64,000 nt of DNA, from assembly GCA_951640165.1 (NCBI GenBank), contig OX621243.1, positions 5,332,001-5,396,000 on the forward strand, in the 5' to 3' direction. This DNA is from Pseudoips prasinana (taxonomy: Eukaryota; Arthropoda; Insecta; Lepidoptera; Nolidae). A program made the translations under genes and the position numbers. Under the pieces are notes generated by a model that worked only from the letters and a program-made list of their open reading frames with translations, did no database searches and was not told the origin of the DNA. Numbering within the stretch: the stretch's first letter is position 1; each line of letters opens with the position of its first letter. This document shows positions 22,810 to 33,063 of this stretch, in pieces.

Positions 22810-23231
22810 CAGGGACATTATTTACACACGGTCATCTGATCCCAAACTAAGCAGAGCTTGCACTATAAAAATCAGATAATTGATATACTACATATATTAA
22901 TTTTGTTTTGTAAATACCTACTTATATACATAACTAGCTGTGCCCCGCGGTTTTACCCACGTTAAACTTTATAAATTATAGCCTATATGTTAATCCAGGG
23001 AGTCAGCTAACCCCATAGCAAATTTTAATAAAATTGCTCTAGCCGTTTAGACGTGAAGAAGTAACAAACATACATTCTCACACACTCACCAACTTTCGCC
23101 TTTATAATATTAGTGTGATTACATCCAGACTTAGGCCAAATAACATGTTCATGCACACAAATATCTGTCCGGGGTGGGAATCGAACCCACGACCTGCGCG
23201 TGAAAGGTAAGTACATATATACAACCACGCC
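22810..23231 (-). mobile_element. SINE S2, split by a Helitron-like element
   Basis: Tail-to-middle part 22810-22933 (CACACGGTCATCTGATCCCA, AACTAAGCAGAGCTTGCACT) and head part 23119-23231 (TTACATCCAGACTTAGGCCA, GGGAATCGAACCCACGACCT). Removing 22934-23118 restores an unbroken S2 minus sequence CTTATATACATA/ATTACATCCAGAC. The head beyond box B is shortened. Confidence 0.88.
22934..23118 (-). mobile_element. Helitron-like element (Hel), 185 bp, in S2
   Basis: On the minus strand: starts TCACACTAATATTATAAAGG, ends CCGCGGGGCACAGCTAG. The flanks are A and T with no target duplication, exactly as expected of a Helitron. Because the host S2 sequence is known from many copies, both borders are fixed to the base. 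Confidence 0.88.
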
Positions 23232-23236
23232 ATTAT

Positions 23237-23321
23237 AATTTCCATAGTACAAGTTCTGCTTAATTTGAGATCAGATGGTTTTGTGTGAATAATGTCCCAG
23301 GATACTAGTATTATTATTATT
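23237..23321 (+). mobile_element. SINE S2, 3' fragment
   Basis: CCATAGTACAAGTTCTGCTT, GAGATCAGATGGTTTTGTGT, AATGTCCCAGGATACTAG and an ATT tail. It faces the minus-strand S2 that ends at 23231, so the two form an imperfect inverted pair. Confidence 0.75.
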
Positions 23322-23717
23322 TAATGTATGAAAAGAATAAGGCTTACATAGACCTGTCAAACTTTGCAATGTTATTATACATCACTGTGTCCTCCGCCTT
23401 ATATAGAGAAGCGTTTTCGTTTTCTAAGTGATGTCATTTAACTGATCTTTGATATCGATAAAGGATTTATGGTTTCGGACTTATAGTTCACCTCTTAATT
23501 CAAATAGTTTATATTTTTATGGAAGCTAGTTTTATAATGTTTAGTATTATTTACGTGGGCTTTTGATTTGGGGCATCGTATTATCAAAAGATATTTACTT
23601 CATCCTATGTTGGCCGGCCTGAGTAATATAGGAGAATAAATATTTCGCTGGTAAAAATATCTTATTATTAGTATTTGTTTGTACTCCTGTTTAAATTTTG
23701 CTCAAGGCGCCCAATCT

Positions 23718-23962
23718 CAATGGAAGCTAGCATGTTGGTAGATGCTTGCCTTCACGCCGCAAGTCGTAGGTACGATTCCCACCCAAGAAATATTTGTGTG
23801 CATGAACATGTCTGTTTGTCCTGGTGTAATTATCTATATAAGTACGTATTTACAAAAGAAAAGTTATATTTGTAGCATATCAGTTATCTGGTTTTTAGAG
23901 CTACCTCTGCTTAGTTTGGGATCAGATGGCCGTGTGTGCATAATGTCTCAAGATATTATTAT
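23718..23962 (+). mobile_element. SINE S2, near full length
   Basis: Head TAGCATGTTGGTAGATGCTT, GCCTTCACGCCGC, box B AGGTACGATTCCCACC (one change), GAACATGTCTGTTTGTCC, TATCAGTTATCTGGTTTTTA, TGCTTAGTTTGGGATCAGAT and an ATT tail. Confidence 0.82.
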
Positions 23963-24090
23963 TCACAAGCGTGTCGGCAAACACAAGTTTGCTATTCATT
24001 TCCTTACTCTCATAATCTGGTGGGATGGACAAGCCGGCACCACTAAAAAGAGATCAGGTGCAAAACCAACAGTTTGACGTGAAGTCATGG
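23963..24090 (-). mobile_element. SINE S4, decayed part
   Basis: CACAAGTTTGCTATTCATTT, CTTACTCTCATAATCTGGTG, GGATGG, AGAGATCAGGTGCA and ACCAACAGTTTGACGTG follow the S4 minus-strand order. Head not seen. Confidence 0.45.
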
Positions 24091-24220
24091 GGAACTACAA
24101 TTTTAAAGACTCCGGGTGGCATTGAGACTTTAAATTAAATAAAAAAATCCATAATACCTTTGGATCGATCCTGTACGTATATTGTTACGTGTACGTAAAT
24201 AAATAAATATCTTCGGAAAA

Positions 24221-24375
24221 CCGACACAATGCCATTCGATCCCAAACTAGACAGAGCCATTACTGTGACTACCAGATAACTGACACTGACACACATATTT
24301 CTAAATAATCATGCTTTGTCCAGGGTTTGGATCGAACCCACGACTTCTGGCTTAGCAGTAGCCCAACAGGCCAGT
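24221..24375 (-). mobile_element. SINE S3, near complete
   Basis: Head ACTGGCCTGTTGGGCTACTG, GCTAAGCCAGAAGTCGTGGG, box B GGGTTCGATCCAAACC, body with CTAGTTTGGGATCGAATGGC. Its head directly abuts the S5 head at 24376 so that the two Pol III promoters diverge. Confidence 0.78.
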
Positions 24376-24590
24376 GCACGTGTGGCGCAGCGGCTAAGAC
24401 AGTCGCCTCGCCGCTTCGTGTCGCGGGTTCGAGTCCCGCGCCGGACAACTATTTGTGTGTCCCATAAATAGTTGTTCTGAGTCTGAATGTAATTTGTGTC
24501 CGTCTATTATATGTTTGTAAAGTACCCCGGGACACAGGGATTAGGTTCGCTAGTGCGGGCGTTGTCTTTATTTAAAAAATATATAAAATA
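24376..24590 (+). mobile_element. SINE S5, full length
   Basis: Head GCACGTGTGGCGCAGCGGCT, AAGACAGTCGCCTCGCCGC, box B GGGTTCGAGTCCCGCGC, then GGACAACTATTTGTGTGTCC, TGTTCTGAGTCTGAATGTAA, TTGTAAAGTACCCCGGGACA and a T-rich 3' end. It is the best reference copy for this family here. Confidence 0.9.
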
Positions 24591-24962
24591 AAAACTGAAG
24601 CAAAGTAATTATTGTGACTATAACTTGCAACCAACAGACAAGCGTGCGTTGAATATAAAGCATTTCTTTTGTACCCTATCCCCTACTCCTTTGTCCTATC
24701 GAGAAGTAGTATCGTAAATTTACCTTTACAAGATCATATCAGGAACATACCTGCAAAAAATAAACATTTTATTAACATTTTGATAAAACATTTGAAAGAA
24801 CTTTCATATCTGTGGGAATCGTAACTGTTGCATTATGTGTACATATAATGATATGATGATGATAAACGATCCTTTGAGTCTGCCCGCTCCTCTGTCACAC
24901 ACAGGTCAATATGCTAGTGATTAAAATTAAAATAGTTTTAGTTTACCTACAAATTGAGAATA

Positions 24963-25131
24963 TCTACTATATAAAAATAAGTCGAGTTTTCCTTCCTGAC
25001 GCTATAATTCCAGAACGCACGAACCTATTTCCACGGTTTTGCATTCGTTGGTAAGGTCTCGGGCTCCGTGAGGTTTATAGCAAAGAAAATTTATAAAATT
25101 TAACGCGGGTAACACCGCGGGGCACAGCTAG
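24963..25131 (+). mobile_element. Helitron-like element (Hel), 169 bp
   Basis: Starts TCTACTATATAAAAATAAGT after A24962 and ends GCGGGGCACAGCTAG before T25132. The interior has TTCCTTCCTGACGCTATAAT, CCAGAACGCACGAACC and GGGCTCCGTGAGGTTTATAG. It is the same subfamily as 32145-32315 and differs internally from 20955 and 22934. Confidence 0.8.
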
Positions 25132-25614
25132 TATTTTATAATTACTTTGTAAAATTGGAAATGACTTTGTGAAAGTGGACTATACCTACGCTCAAATTCA
25201 AAGCTCCAGGTTAGTATTTTAAATTACCTTGTCGTCGGTATAGTATAAGAGTATTGCATGAATTTGAAAAGTATGAACGATTTTGAGAGCACCATGACAA
25301 CAAAGCATTGTGATTGGTAAAACTTATCACGACAGTAACCAATGATTATGCTGCTTGCCCGTTGAGAGCACAAACACGCCTGTACGTTTTATTTCTTGCA
25401 AACTCGCCTAAAGCTTCTGATCAAGTGGAATGTAAGGACTCTATTAAAAAGGAAATAATATTTTTTTCTTCATGCTTTCCTTCCAATTTTAGATTAAACA
25501 TGGCCGGTCAATCTATGTTCAAGGTTTCTGATGCAAAAAAATGAACTGCAATTATTGAAGTCCATAGGTAAATATTGAAGACAACGCTGTACATGTGTAT
25601 TTTATTCAATTCTC
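25132..25614. other. No gene recognised
   Basis: The plus frame 25314-25544 (76 codons) was considered but has no domain or splice context. No named repeat. Confidence 0.3.
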
Positions 25615-25652
25615 CAAATATTCTTACTTGACAATTCAAGTAAGAATATTTG
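25615..25652. repeat. Perfect 17-bp inverted repeat, 4-nt loop
   Basis: CAAATATTCTTACTTGA (25615-25631), loop CAAT, exact reverse complement at 25636-25652. Confidence 0.9.
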
Positions 25653-26209
25653 ATAAATATGGATAAACCTATATTTATCGAAGTTATTTAGTTATTCATG
25701 TAATTAATTACTAAATAATGTCGTACGCATCTAAAGAACATACAGAATCCTCGTTGCGTATGTATATCTAATTCACACTTCGCGAGCTTCTTCACAATTC
25801 TATAAGAAGTTTTGGACAAAAAAAAAAACAATAAAATGGTAACATTGAAAAAAAACTTACTCGTCTTTTATAAAAAAAAAGAAGCTTGTATTTTATCCAA
25901 TGTTTTGCATATTAAAATGTTAATAGGTGGGGACGTGCGCCAGCTATATTTGTTTATTTTAATAAAATTGTTCGATTTAATTATGCAAATGGATTTTAAT
26001 ATATTATGTATATCAAGGTATTTTAAATATATATTTCTGAGATTAGGCAAAACATAGTAATCTTACAACATTTGCCTGACCAGATTTTCTGACAGACTAG
26101 GTTATCCATTAAATTTATAATACGATTAATATGTTGTATGAAAATCCATATTTATTTAAATAGATCTGCTTTATAATTGTAATACTCCTGGCATTTAACT
26201 TTTTCCGGC

Positions 26210-26440
26210 GGTTTATCTCTACAGAAACTGTAAACTGGCCAAAGAATGTGTGTACAAACTCATGTGCACTCTCTATTCCCTCAAACCCATAATCCGATGG
26301 GACTGCTATCCGACACAATCAGGAAGAGATCATACGTAAAATCCTTACGAACCCACGTCTTGTAATGTTACCAATCTCCTAACTCCAGGCTGCTACTGTC
26401 AATTTTATTTTTATCTGACTTGGAATTTGAACTCCTTACT
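26210..26440 (-). mobile_element. SINE S4, decayed
   Basis: CATGTGCACTCTCTATTCCC, CAAACCCATAATCCGATGGG, CGACACAATCAGGAAGAG and AACTCCAGGCTGCTACTGTC keep the S4 order on the minus strand. The tRNA-like head reduces to GGAATTTGAACTCC. Confidence 0.55.
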
Positions 26441-26836
26441 CCATTATTTATGGTTAGTAATTTACAATATACTAGACTAGCTGAAAACAACCGTAGGTTG
26501 CACATGACAGTAAGTCTACTTAGTCTAAGTTAAGTTCCTTTGAAGAAAACAAAGGGGAGACGCATTTCATGCTCCTAACTTACTTAGGCTTACTGGCCCA
26601 CTTGAGATACTTATAGAGCCGTATTAGTATGCTCTATCTTTTCTGAACTCGGTCCGAGAGGGCGCCACTCATGATCGCCTCGAAACAAGCCTCCTTTAAA
26701 ACATTATTACATAATGTTAACAAATAATTTAGATTTAATTTAACTATGAAGTTTACAATCAAACTCGATTTTTAAACTTAGACTTAAGAAGGATCATATT
26801 ATGCATAGTCCATTATTTTACATTTCCTCCAATAAG

Positions 26837-26973
26837 AACGATGTCATCTTACGGAATTCTCTCATAACCTAGACAAAGTGGTGAACACACGAAGTGAGAT
26901 GAACGTGGATGATAAATCCTTAGATATGGCTTACTGGGAACTGTGCCGTGAGTGGCGGGCCAAGGGACGAGAG
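26837..26973 (+). CDS. Candidate internal exon, function unknown
   Basis: A 45-codon open frame follows a good acceptor-like site (CATTTCCTCCAATAAG, AG at 26835-26836) and ends before GT at 26974 (GAG/GTAGCG; a second possible donor is GCG/GTATAA six bases on). It starts with two bases of a split codon and ends on a full codon. The translation includes FSHNLDKVVNTRSEMNVDDK and LDMAYWELCREWRAKGRE, with mixed charged and aromatic residues quite unlike the low-complexity translations around it. I do not recognise a family. Without splice junctions or homologues it may be chance; 50-codon frames do occur in this much sequence. Confidence 0.28.
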
Positions 26974-27930
26974 GTAGCGGTATAAAGAGAAGAAAGCAGG
27001 TAATTTGATATAGTTTAACATTGACAATTAAATTAACATATAAATTATGGGCATGGAATAAGCTTACTGTGTGCAAAACACATCGTGGTTTTTGTACCGA
27101 AATTGGCAACATTAATTCAAAATGTAAACTTTTAAAAAGTTGAGCAATCGATTTGCAAAGTTTTGATAACTTTAGATACTTTGTTTAAACTAAAAGGTTT
27201 GCTATAAAACAAGGTACTTGTAAGCCAATTATATCTTAATTCATTAGTTTACAAAAATCTAAAATCTGCATTACTTTTCTCTTGTATACATTTTGAATTA
27301 ATGTGGCCGATTCTGGCACAAAAAGAAAAGAACATTTTATATACATTCAGCCGAGCCCTTAATTAATCATTTATTTCTGGCCACAATAATTTCTCATTTT
27401 ATGCTTAGAATAGATTTGAACAGCTTCATGAGCATATTTGAGACAACGTTGTGTTTAAGATATTTGTATAAACGATAAAAAATATTCATAAATATTTAAC
27501 CTAAATTTTCTTATCTTAGATATCATAATTATTTTAACGAGTTTCAGTCTAAAAACAAATATTCACATAAATGGCTCCCAAAAAGCCCGTCTCGAAAAAT
27601 GTTTAAGCGGAACGACAATTTATGAGATTATAAATACATTACAGTTAAAATTATTTCATACCATTGGTATAGCAAACATTTCATATATAACGTTCACGCA
27701 TTTTTAGTATATTTCCTGTGTCATATAATTTTATATTACTTGTTAATATATGGATGTTAGATTTTTGCGTACCTGAATGAATGAATGTATTTCAAAATAG
27801 AAATCTTTGACTTGACTTAAAGTTTATAAATGAAAATTGAACAATACCTAAATGAAACAATGCAATATAATAGAACAAAATCCTTAAACTTTTAACCGCT
27901 ACCAGCTTCTAACTTGTTACCTACCAAAAA

Positions 27931-28152
27931 TGTGTGGTTCCTAACAAAAATGTTTCCGCGGCACGACGCTTCATAGAGGCGTCTCCTCTGAATCGTAATT
28001 CAGAACGTGGTCCAGGACGTGGGAGGGTAGCTTGCTCTTCCACGAATATTGAGTACTATGAGTACCTACATACGTGCTTACTGAGAGAAAGGCCAGTGAC
28101 GGAGCAGAGGGACAGAGTTATCCGTTTGATTAGGATGGAATACCATACTTAA
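27931..28152 (+). CDS. Candidate exon or chance frame, Arg-rich
   Basis: Open from an upstream TAA at 27910-27912 to a stop at 28150-28152 with no ATG near the start. The translation includes ARRFIEASPLNRNSERGPGR and RERPVTEQRDRVIRLIRMEY. GC content rises relative to the flanks. The part RPVTEQRDRVIRLIRME reads as a plausible amphipathic helix. No family recognised. Could instead be part of an unnamed repeat. Confidence 0.2.
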   Translation, partial: CVVPNKNVSAARRFIEASPLNRNSERGPGRGRVACSSTNIEYYEYLHTCLLRERPVTEQRDRVIRLIRMEYHT

Positions 28153-28503
28153 CGCACGCGCTTTTCTCAGTCTGCACCGTGGTCTGTCTACATTGCCACC
28201 ATACGTGTAAAGTGTGTCAAAATAGGGCGCGAGTCGGGAGGCATCTGCGTGTACGCACACAAATGTGCAGTATTATGTTATTAGGTATGTGGCTTGTGTA
28301 GCTAGCCGCGTGATTTCAAGCCCTGAAAGAATCGCAGAGCTACCCCATACATTCTCTAATTTAATACTCTGTACTTACTATTGTGATTGCTAAGCAGAAT
28401 TTTATCTGCACTTGAAGTCTATAAAGTCATTTTCAATAATGTTATGCATACCTGTTATTTGTATGTTACTAACATCTAAGTTTAACTATATAATTTAAAG
28501 TAA

Positions 28504-28746
28504 AATCTAGGACCAATGTCACACAGATCACCCTAGCCCCAAACTAAGCAAAGCTTGTACTATGGGTACCAAGCGACGATATACATACTTATATAGATAG
28601 ATAAATACTTATATACATAGAAAACATCTATGGCTCAGAAACAAAAATTCGTGCTCATCACACAAATATTTGCACTTACCGGGATTCGAACCCAGGACCA
28701 TCAGCTTCGTAGGCAGGAGCACTACCAACTAGGCTACGGTGACCGT
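28504..28746 (-). mobile_element. SINE S1, full length
   Basis: Minus strand GGTCACCGTAGCCTAGTTGG, box B GGTTCGAATCCCGG, GATGAGCACGAATTTTTGTT, GTACAAGCTTTGCTTAGTTT and TGACATTGGTCCTAGAT. The ATT tail has been lost or never added. Confidence 0.88.
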
Positions 28747-28794
28747 CCGTCTATGTAATTGTACTGTGGGTGTCTTTATTAATAAAAAAAAAAC

Positions 28795-28935
28795 AAATTT
28801 GTCATAAAAGGAGATTAAGGGATACACCTGATAGTAGCCCAGTAGCGCCACCTGTCTACTAGATACCAACTAATAGTGGTTACCAACTCGCATGTGAAGC
28901 ACGGCGGCTACGGTAAACTACTCTAAATGTGGCTA
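28795..28935 (+). mobile_element. Unclassified retroposon fragment, decayed
   Basis: TAAAAGGAGATTAAGGGATA, CACCTGATAGTAGCCCAGTA and CCAACTCGCATGTGAAGCAC follow the order of the 21950 and 58319 copies at lower identity. Confidence 0.4.
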
Positions 28936-29356
28936 GTCCATTTAGACTGGCCGCTGGGCTAGTGAACGGTAATATGTTTAGTATCGTGTCCAAAGAGCCA
29001 TTTTTTTTTCCATTTGGAAATCGTCGGGCCACGGAACTGAATGATTAAACCCTCTACACAAATTAGACTGATTCTAATTAGAGTAACATAGATGGCCGCT
29101 TTTAAAACGTCATAAGACAATGCCCAACAGTGGCCTGTGGGATACGTTGAAAACAGTTTTTATTATACGTATATCCGAAGCGTTTAGAGCCTCCCGCGCT
29201 AATGGGAAAGTAAACATTGACTTCTGTGCTCCGTACTACCTTAAGTCGCAATCGAAAAAAGTCTTAAACGCAATAAAGTTTAGATAAGAGATTTTACAGC
29301 TTTTTACGGATGTTTATCTATGACATGTTTGCCGTTATATCCACACATGCCGTTAT

Positions 29357-29398
29357 ATCACATTCGCATTCAATAGTAATATTAATTGCGAATGTGAT
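29357..29398. repeat. Perfect 12-bp inverted repeat
   Basis: ATCACATTCGCA at 29357-29368 and its reverse complement at 29387-29398, 18-nt spacer that is itself AT-rich and partly self-complementary. Confidence 0.7.
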
Positions 29399-29644
29399 TT
29401 TTATATTTTAAATTATAAACCCTAGTTTCTAAGTTGTTAATAATGTACTTGCTGTGCCCTTACAGGGTTTCATGTTGATACCAAAATATATGTAAACAAC
29501 TATGTACACATGAATGTAAATAAACAAATATGAAATATATGTTTATTATGTTTCCCGGCACTAACCCACTATTAAATTGTATTAAAACGTTTTATTTTAA
29601 TAATGTTTTATAGATTACGCGCTGATACACAGAAATATCTTTTT

Positions 29645-29732
29645 AGGAAAAAATCCCAAAATGACTTTTTTGTCCTGACCCGGGATTTGAACCTTAAAAT
29701 TATCTACGGTTGAACACTAGACTAACGAGGCA
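29645..29732 (-). mobile_element. SINE S4, 5' head fragment
   Basis: TGCCTCGTTAGTCTAGTGTT, then GTTCAAATCCCGGGTCAGGA and AAAGTCATTTTGGGATTTTT on the minus strand: the tRNA-like part and the first 30 bp of body only. Box A and box B are recognisable. Confidence 0.65.
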
Positions 29733-30002
29733 AAGGACAGAACACTAGGTAAAACAAATCTAATGGTTTTCATATCATTGATTATATAATGAACACCAAA
29801 TTAAATATATAATGTCCCAGGATATTACTGAGCGAGCTTATCTATGCTCCGGCAACAAGCGGGATAGCTGTCTATTTCTTTCTAACCCGCAACTATATAT
29901 ACTCTATAAGGTTTAGAAGACAAAGTAGAAGATAAAGGAGAATTCATTCTGTCCGTAGTACTTGGGTTAATAATAATGACTTATATTTAAAGTATTGTCC
30001 TG

Positions 30003-30265
30003 TTTTTATACAACTTAGTTGGCAAACAAGCATACGGCCCGCCTGATGGTAAGTAGTAGTCTATGAACGCTTGCAGCACCAGACGCATCATTTTTGAAGG
30101 GCCCCATGCTCTAGTCTCTTGGTAAAACCGTAACAGCGAGTTCATTCCACAACCTCAACGTACCTGGGAGGAAGTCTCGCTAAAGGCGAACCGTATGAGA
30201 TCGCCAAGGTTCGAGGATGTGAGGATGGACTCCCTGTCTGTGGCGAGAGGAGCGATAAGAGAAGA
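30003..30265 (-). mobile_element. CR1/Jockey-type LINE 3' end, decayed
   Basis: Minus codons give TLRLWNELAVTVLPRD, an in-frame stop, then SMGPFKND and SGAASVHR. The LR.WN.LP..VFP..YDMGPFK pattern is the C-terminus seen in LINE ends at 47587 and 63555. The 3' part has ACTTACCATCAGGCGGGCCG and TATGCTTGTTTGCCAACTAA. The stop and frameshifts show it is dead. Confidence 0.7.
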
Positions 30266-30871
30266 ATTATTAGGAAGTTCTACTAACTAAATACACGGTA
30301 TTAGTAGAAATTTGTAAACGTGCAATAAAATACAAAATGGCCGCTATTAAAACAAGATTTCATTACACAGGAAAATATATTTACTGTCGTAATGAATTGC
30401 CCAAACAGAATTTACTACATAATATTAATGATTATTATCTGTCCGTCTAATCTTATTCTCCCACTCAGTACTAAAATCTTGTGTATTATCTTGACTCTTA
30501 ATAGTGTGAATTAGTAACTCAACCAACCGCCCCCAAGTTTTCTCGAGGTGCACACAAACGCACACACATTCACTCACTTATATGTTCAAAAACAATTAAC
30601 ACGTTTTTACAGGTATTTAATCTTGTGTTTTTGGTGGAGAAAGTAATTTAAAACTTAAATTAATACAAAATATTATATATTCTAAAATAATATTAAAAAT
30701 CCAGATTTCCTATCAATATGGCGCCGTCGCTATAGGTTATCTAAAATACGCGTTATATAATGTAAAGAATCAAAAGAGTTTCTTCGGCTCTGACCATGGG
30801 ACATCGTTTTGTTCCTCAGTCGCTCACTAACGTAATACGAACGGGACGCGCACACAGAGTCCTTCAATGTA

Positions 30872-31006
30872 CAGACGCCAGCACATCAAGCTACTCCTAT
30901 CTGTCAAAATTTCCCATATGAAAGTGAACCTTAAACTTTTGTGATAAAGTTGAAAATTTATAAAAGAAATTTGACAGATTGGGGTAATTGGATGTGCTGG
31001 CGTCTG
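30872..31006. mobile_element. 135-bp MITE, Tc1/mariner-like, copy 1
   Basis: Flanked by TA (30870-30871 and 31007-31008). Terminal inverted repeats of about 37 bp start CAGACGCCAGCACATC; the right end is GATGTGCTGGCGTCTG. The centre has GAAAGTGAACCTTAAAC and TTGTGATAAAGTTGAAAAT. The TA duplication and CAG terminus fit the IS630/Tc1/mariner group; no transposase frame, so non-autonomous. Confidence 0.88.
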
Positions 31007-31008
31007 TA

Positions 31009-32115
31009 CTTGTACCGTCGTATTGTAAGTTGAGTTGACACAGCACTAATTAGTGAGATAAAATTTGTAAGAGGGACACAATTTGTTTATAAATTTTATA
31101 GCATGGAAAATGCACAAGTGGGCCACTTGATTGTAAGTAGTTACCGCGACCCATGGATACGGGGCTTACTACAGTTATGGTTAAGCTACGTTCCGTATTT
31201 TAAAAAGTCATGTTTCAGCTCAGTCACTGCCAACATCCACACTGTACTAGATGACCACATTAGCAGTTGATTACGCTATTGCAAAGTCAATGAAGCAGTT
31301 TCCTTTTCGTCCAATCTATAGTAAAACGAAATATTATCATATAATAAAATTCAGTCATGTAAAATACAGAATTGAGGTCATTTTAAACTCATCATCAAAC
31401 TACTAATGAGTAATAAAAACCCAGTCACACAGTCATGATAGTATGGACATTTGGATGCGTGGATCCAGCGAGCATCGGCCACGGGACATGATTCACAATC
31501 ACGTACGGCGGAGTCCATCATTCCTTAATGTACTTACATAATATTGTGTCGGTAATATATATATATTGTATTAAAATGCACTACTTTACATGAATGCTAG
31601 GTATCGATAGCTATTATTTAGATAAAAATACCTCTATTTTTTTAACGGTATTGCCTCAAGTTTATGGTTAAAGAAATTTATTTTCTCAAAAGAACGTATT
31701 ACATTCACTTAAAGAGAAAAAAATATTTACAATAATGTAACTTACATGCTAAATGTTATTCTAGTAATAAAAAAAATATATTACAACATTAATACCTAAA
31801 AAAAGTTTGAGGTATTCTTTAATTAAAATAAAGAGTGTTGCCCGCGTGTAAATAAAAAAATATAAAAACTATTTATGCTCCGACGACATTTACATACATC
31901 GGTGTTTACTTTAGATTTCACTTAATAATTACTTAGGGAAAGCAAAAGTCATTTTTTTATTTTAAATAAACCAGTTTGACGGTCACCTATCTATAGGATG
32001 ATTACGTGCCTGCTTAACCTCACTGATCTCTTATGGACCCGTTAGAACAGCTGGTAGTGAGCGGCTTTTTGGCTATGTTAATATCAAACCTATCTATATA
32101 TAATATTATATATCC
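31009..32115. other. No gene recognised
   Basis: Mixed unique-looking sequence; a GC-richer patch at 31450-31520. (TA)n at 31554-31566. No named repeat. Confidence 0.35.
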
Positions 32116-32119
32116 TAAG

Positions 32120-32334
32120 TAGCGCCTCCAAATATATATATATACTAGCTGTGCCCCGCGGTGTTACCCGCGTTAAATGTTATAAATTTTCTTTGCTATA
32201 AACCTCACGGAGCCCGACACCTTTCCAACGAATGCAAAACAGTGGAAATCGGTTCGTGCGTTCTGGAGTTATAGCATCAGGAAGGAACACCCGACTTATT
32301 TTTATACAATAGAGATGTATACTTGGAGGCGCTA
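32120..32334. repeat. Inverted-repeat flanks around a Helitron-like insert
   Basis: TAGCGCCTCCAA at 32120-32131 is the exact reverse complement of TTGGAGGCGCTA at 32323-32334. The Hel copy 32145-32315 lies between them. Without the insert, the arms would be about 20 bp apart across AT repeats, so the host was probably a small hairpin or a short palindromic MITE. Confidence 0.65.
32145..32315 (-). mobile_element. Helitron-like element (Hel), 171 bp
   Basis: Minus strand TCTCTATTGTATAAAAATAA to GGGGCACAGCTAG, flanked by A and T. The interior (CTGATGCTATAACTCCAGAA, GGGCTCCGTGAGGTTTATAG) matches 24963-25131. Confidence 0.82.
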
Positions 32335-32664
32335 GTTTTGTCTCATCCATTCCAGAGCGACAGAAGACTTAGTTCTTAAAATGGAGCTAGTGTTCGACAA
32401 CATAGTTACAGAGCATTATATTTCCAGACTATTGTTTCCATCTTTATTCAACTGGTGATTTTTGTTTACCCTATTTTTTATTTTTATGATTATCTTTAAC
32501 ATCATAAAGGTGTCACGCGCCTATATACGAACAACTCATATTTACTTCTCTTGACGTATTTACCCTGAATCTTTATTCTATTAAAATAAGAGCTAATACC
32601 AATGTATTATATAAATACGCTATGACTGATTAAGCATGAATTTATTTTTTAAAGCACATAATAT

Positions 32665-32750
32665 TAGTTTGATGCCGGGATTGAACCCATGATCTCGCGG
32701 CCGTATTGCCGACTGTATAGCTTACACCGCACGGCCACCAAGGTCGGAAA
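32665..32750 (-). mobile_element. tRNA-headed SINE fragment S8
   Basis: Minus strand: TCCGACCTTGGTGGCCGTGC, GGTGTAAGCTATACAGTCGG, then box B GGGTTCAATCCCGGCATC. Only one copy here and no body recognised, so it could also be a decayed tRNA-like pseudogene. Confidence 0.5.
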
Positions 32751-33063
32751 TCGGTCATTCATATAAAAGAACTAAACGCGCAACCTACTACACAAAAATG
32801 CGCGTAACGACATCTTTGAAACCAATTCTAAAATCCTCAACGTGGTTTGCACACCTCAAATATTCATATTTTAAATTTAATGTGTGTAAGTTAATAAAAA
32901 TTCTATAGCAAATTATATTAAAATTGATGTAGCAGTCAAACCGTGCTAAATTACAAAAGGCAAGACAAAGTGCTTCTGTAATAGTACTGCTATCTCGCTG
33001 TCGTTTTAAATACCAGCACACTATAAGACTTCCGAGTAATTTCTACTTATGCGATTTTAAAAG

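Noticed and set aside
24376..24447. Possible real tRNA gene in the S5 head
   Set aside because: The same head plus the same non-tRNA body occurs at 797, 15893, 54822 and 61190, so it is a SINE.
25314..25544. 76-codon plus open frame
   Set aside because: No acceptor or donor in place, no domain, and the N-terminal half is low in protein-like character.
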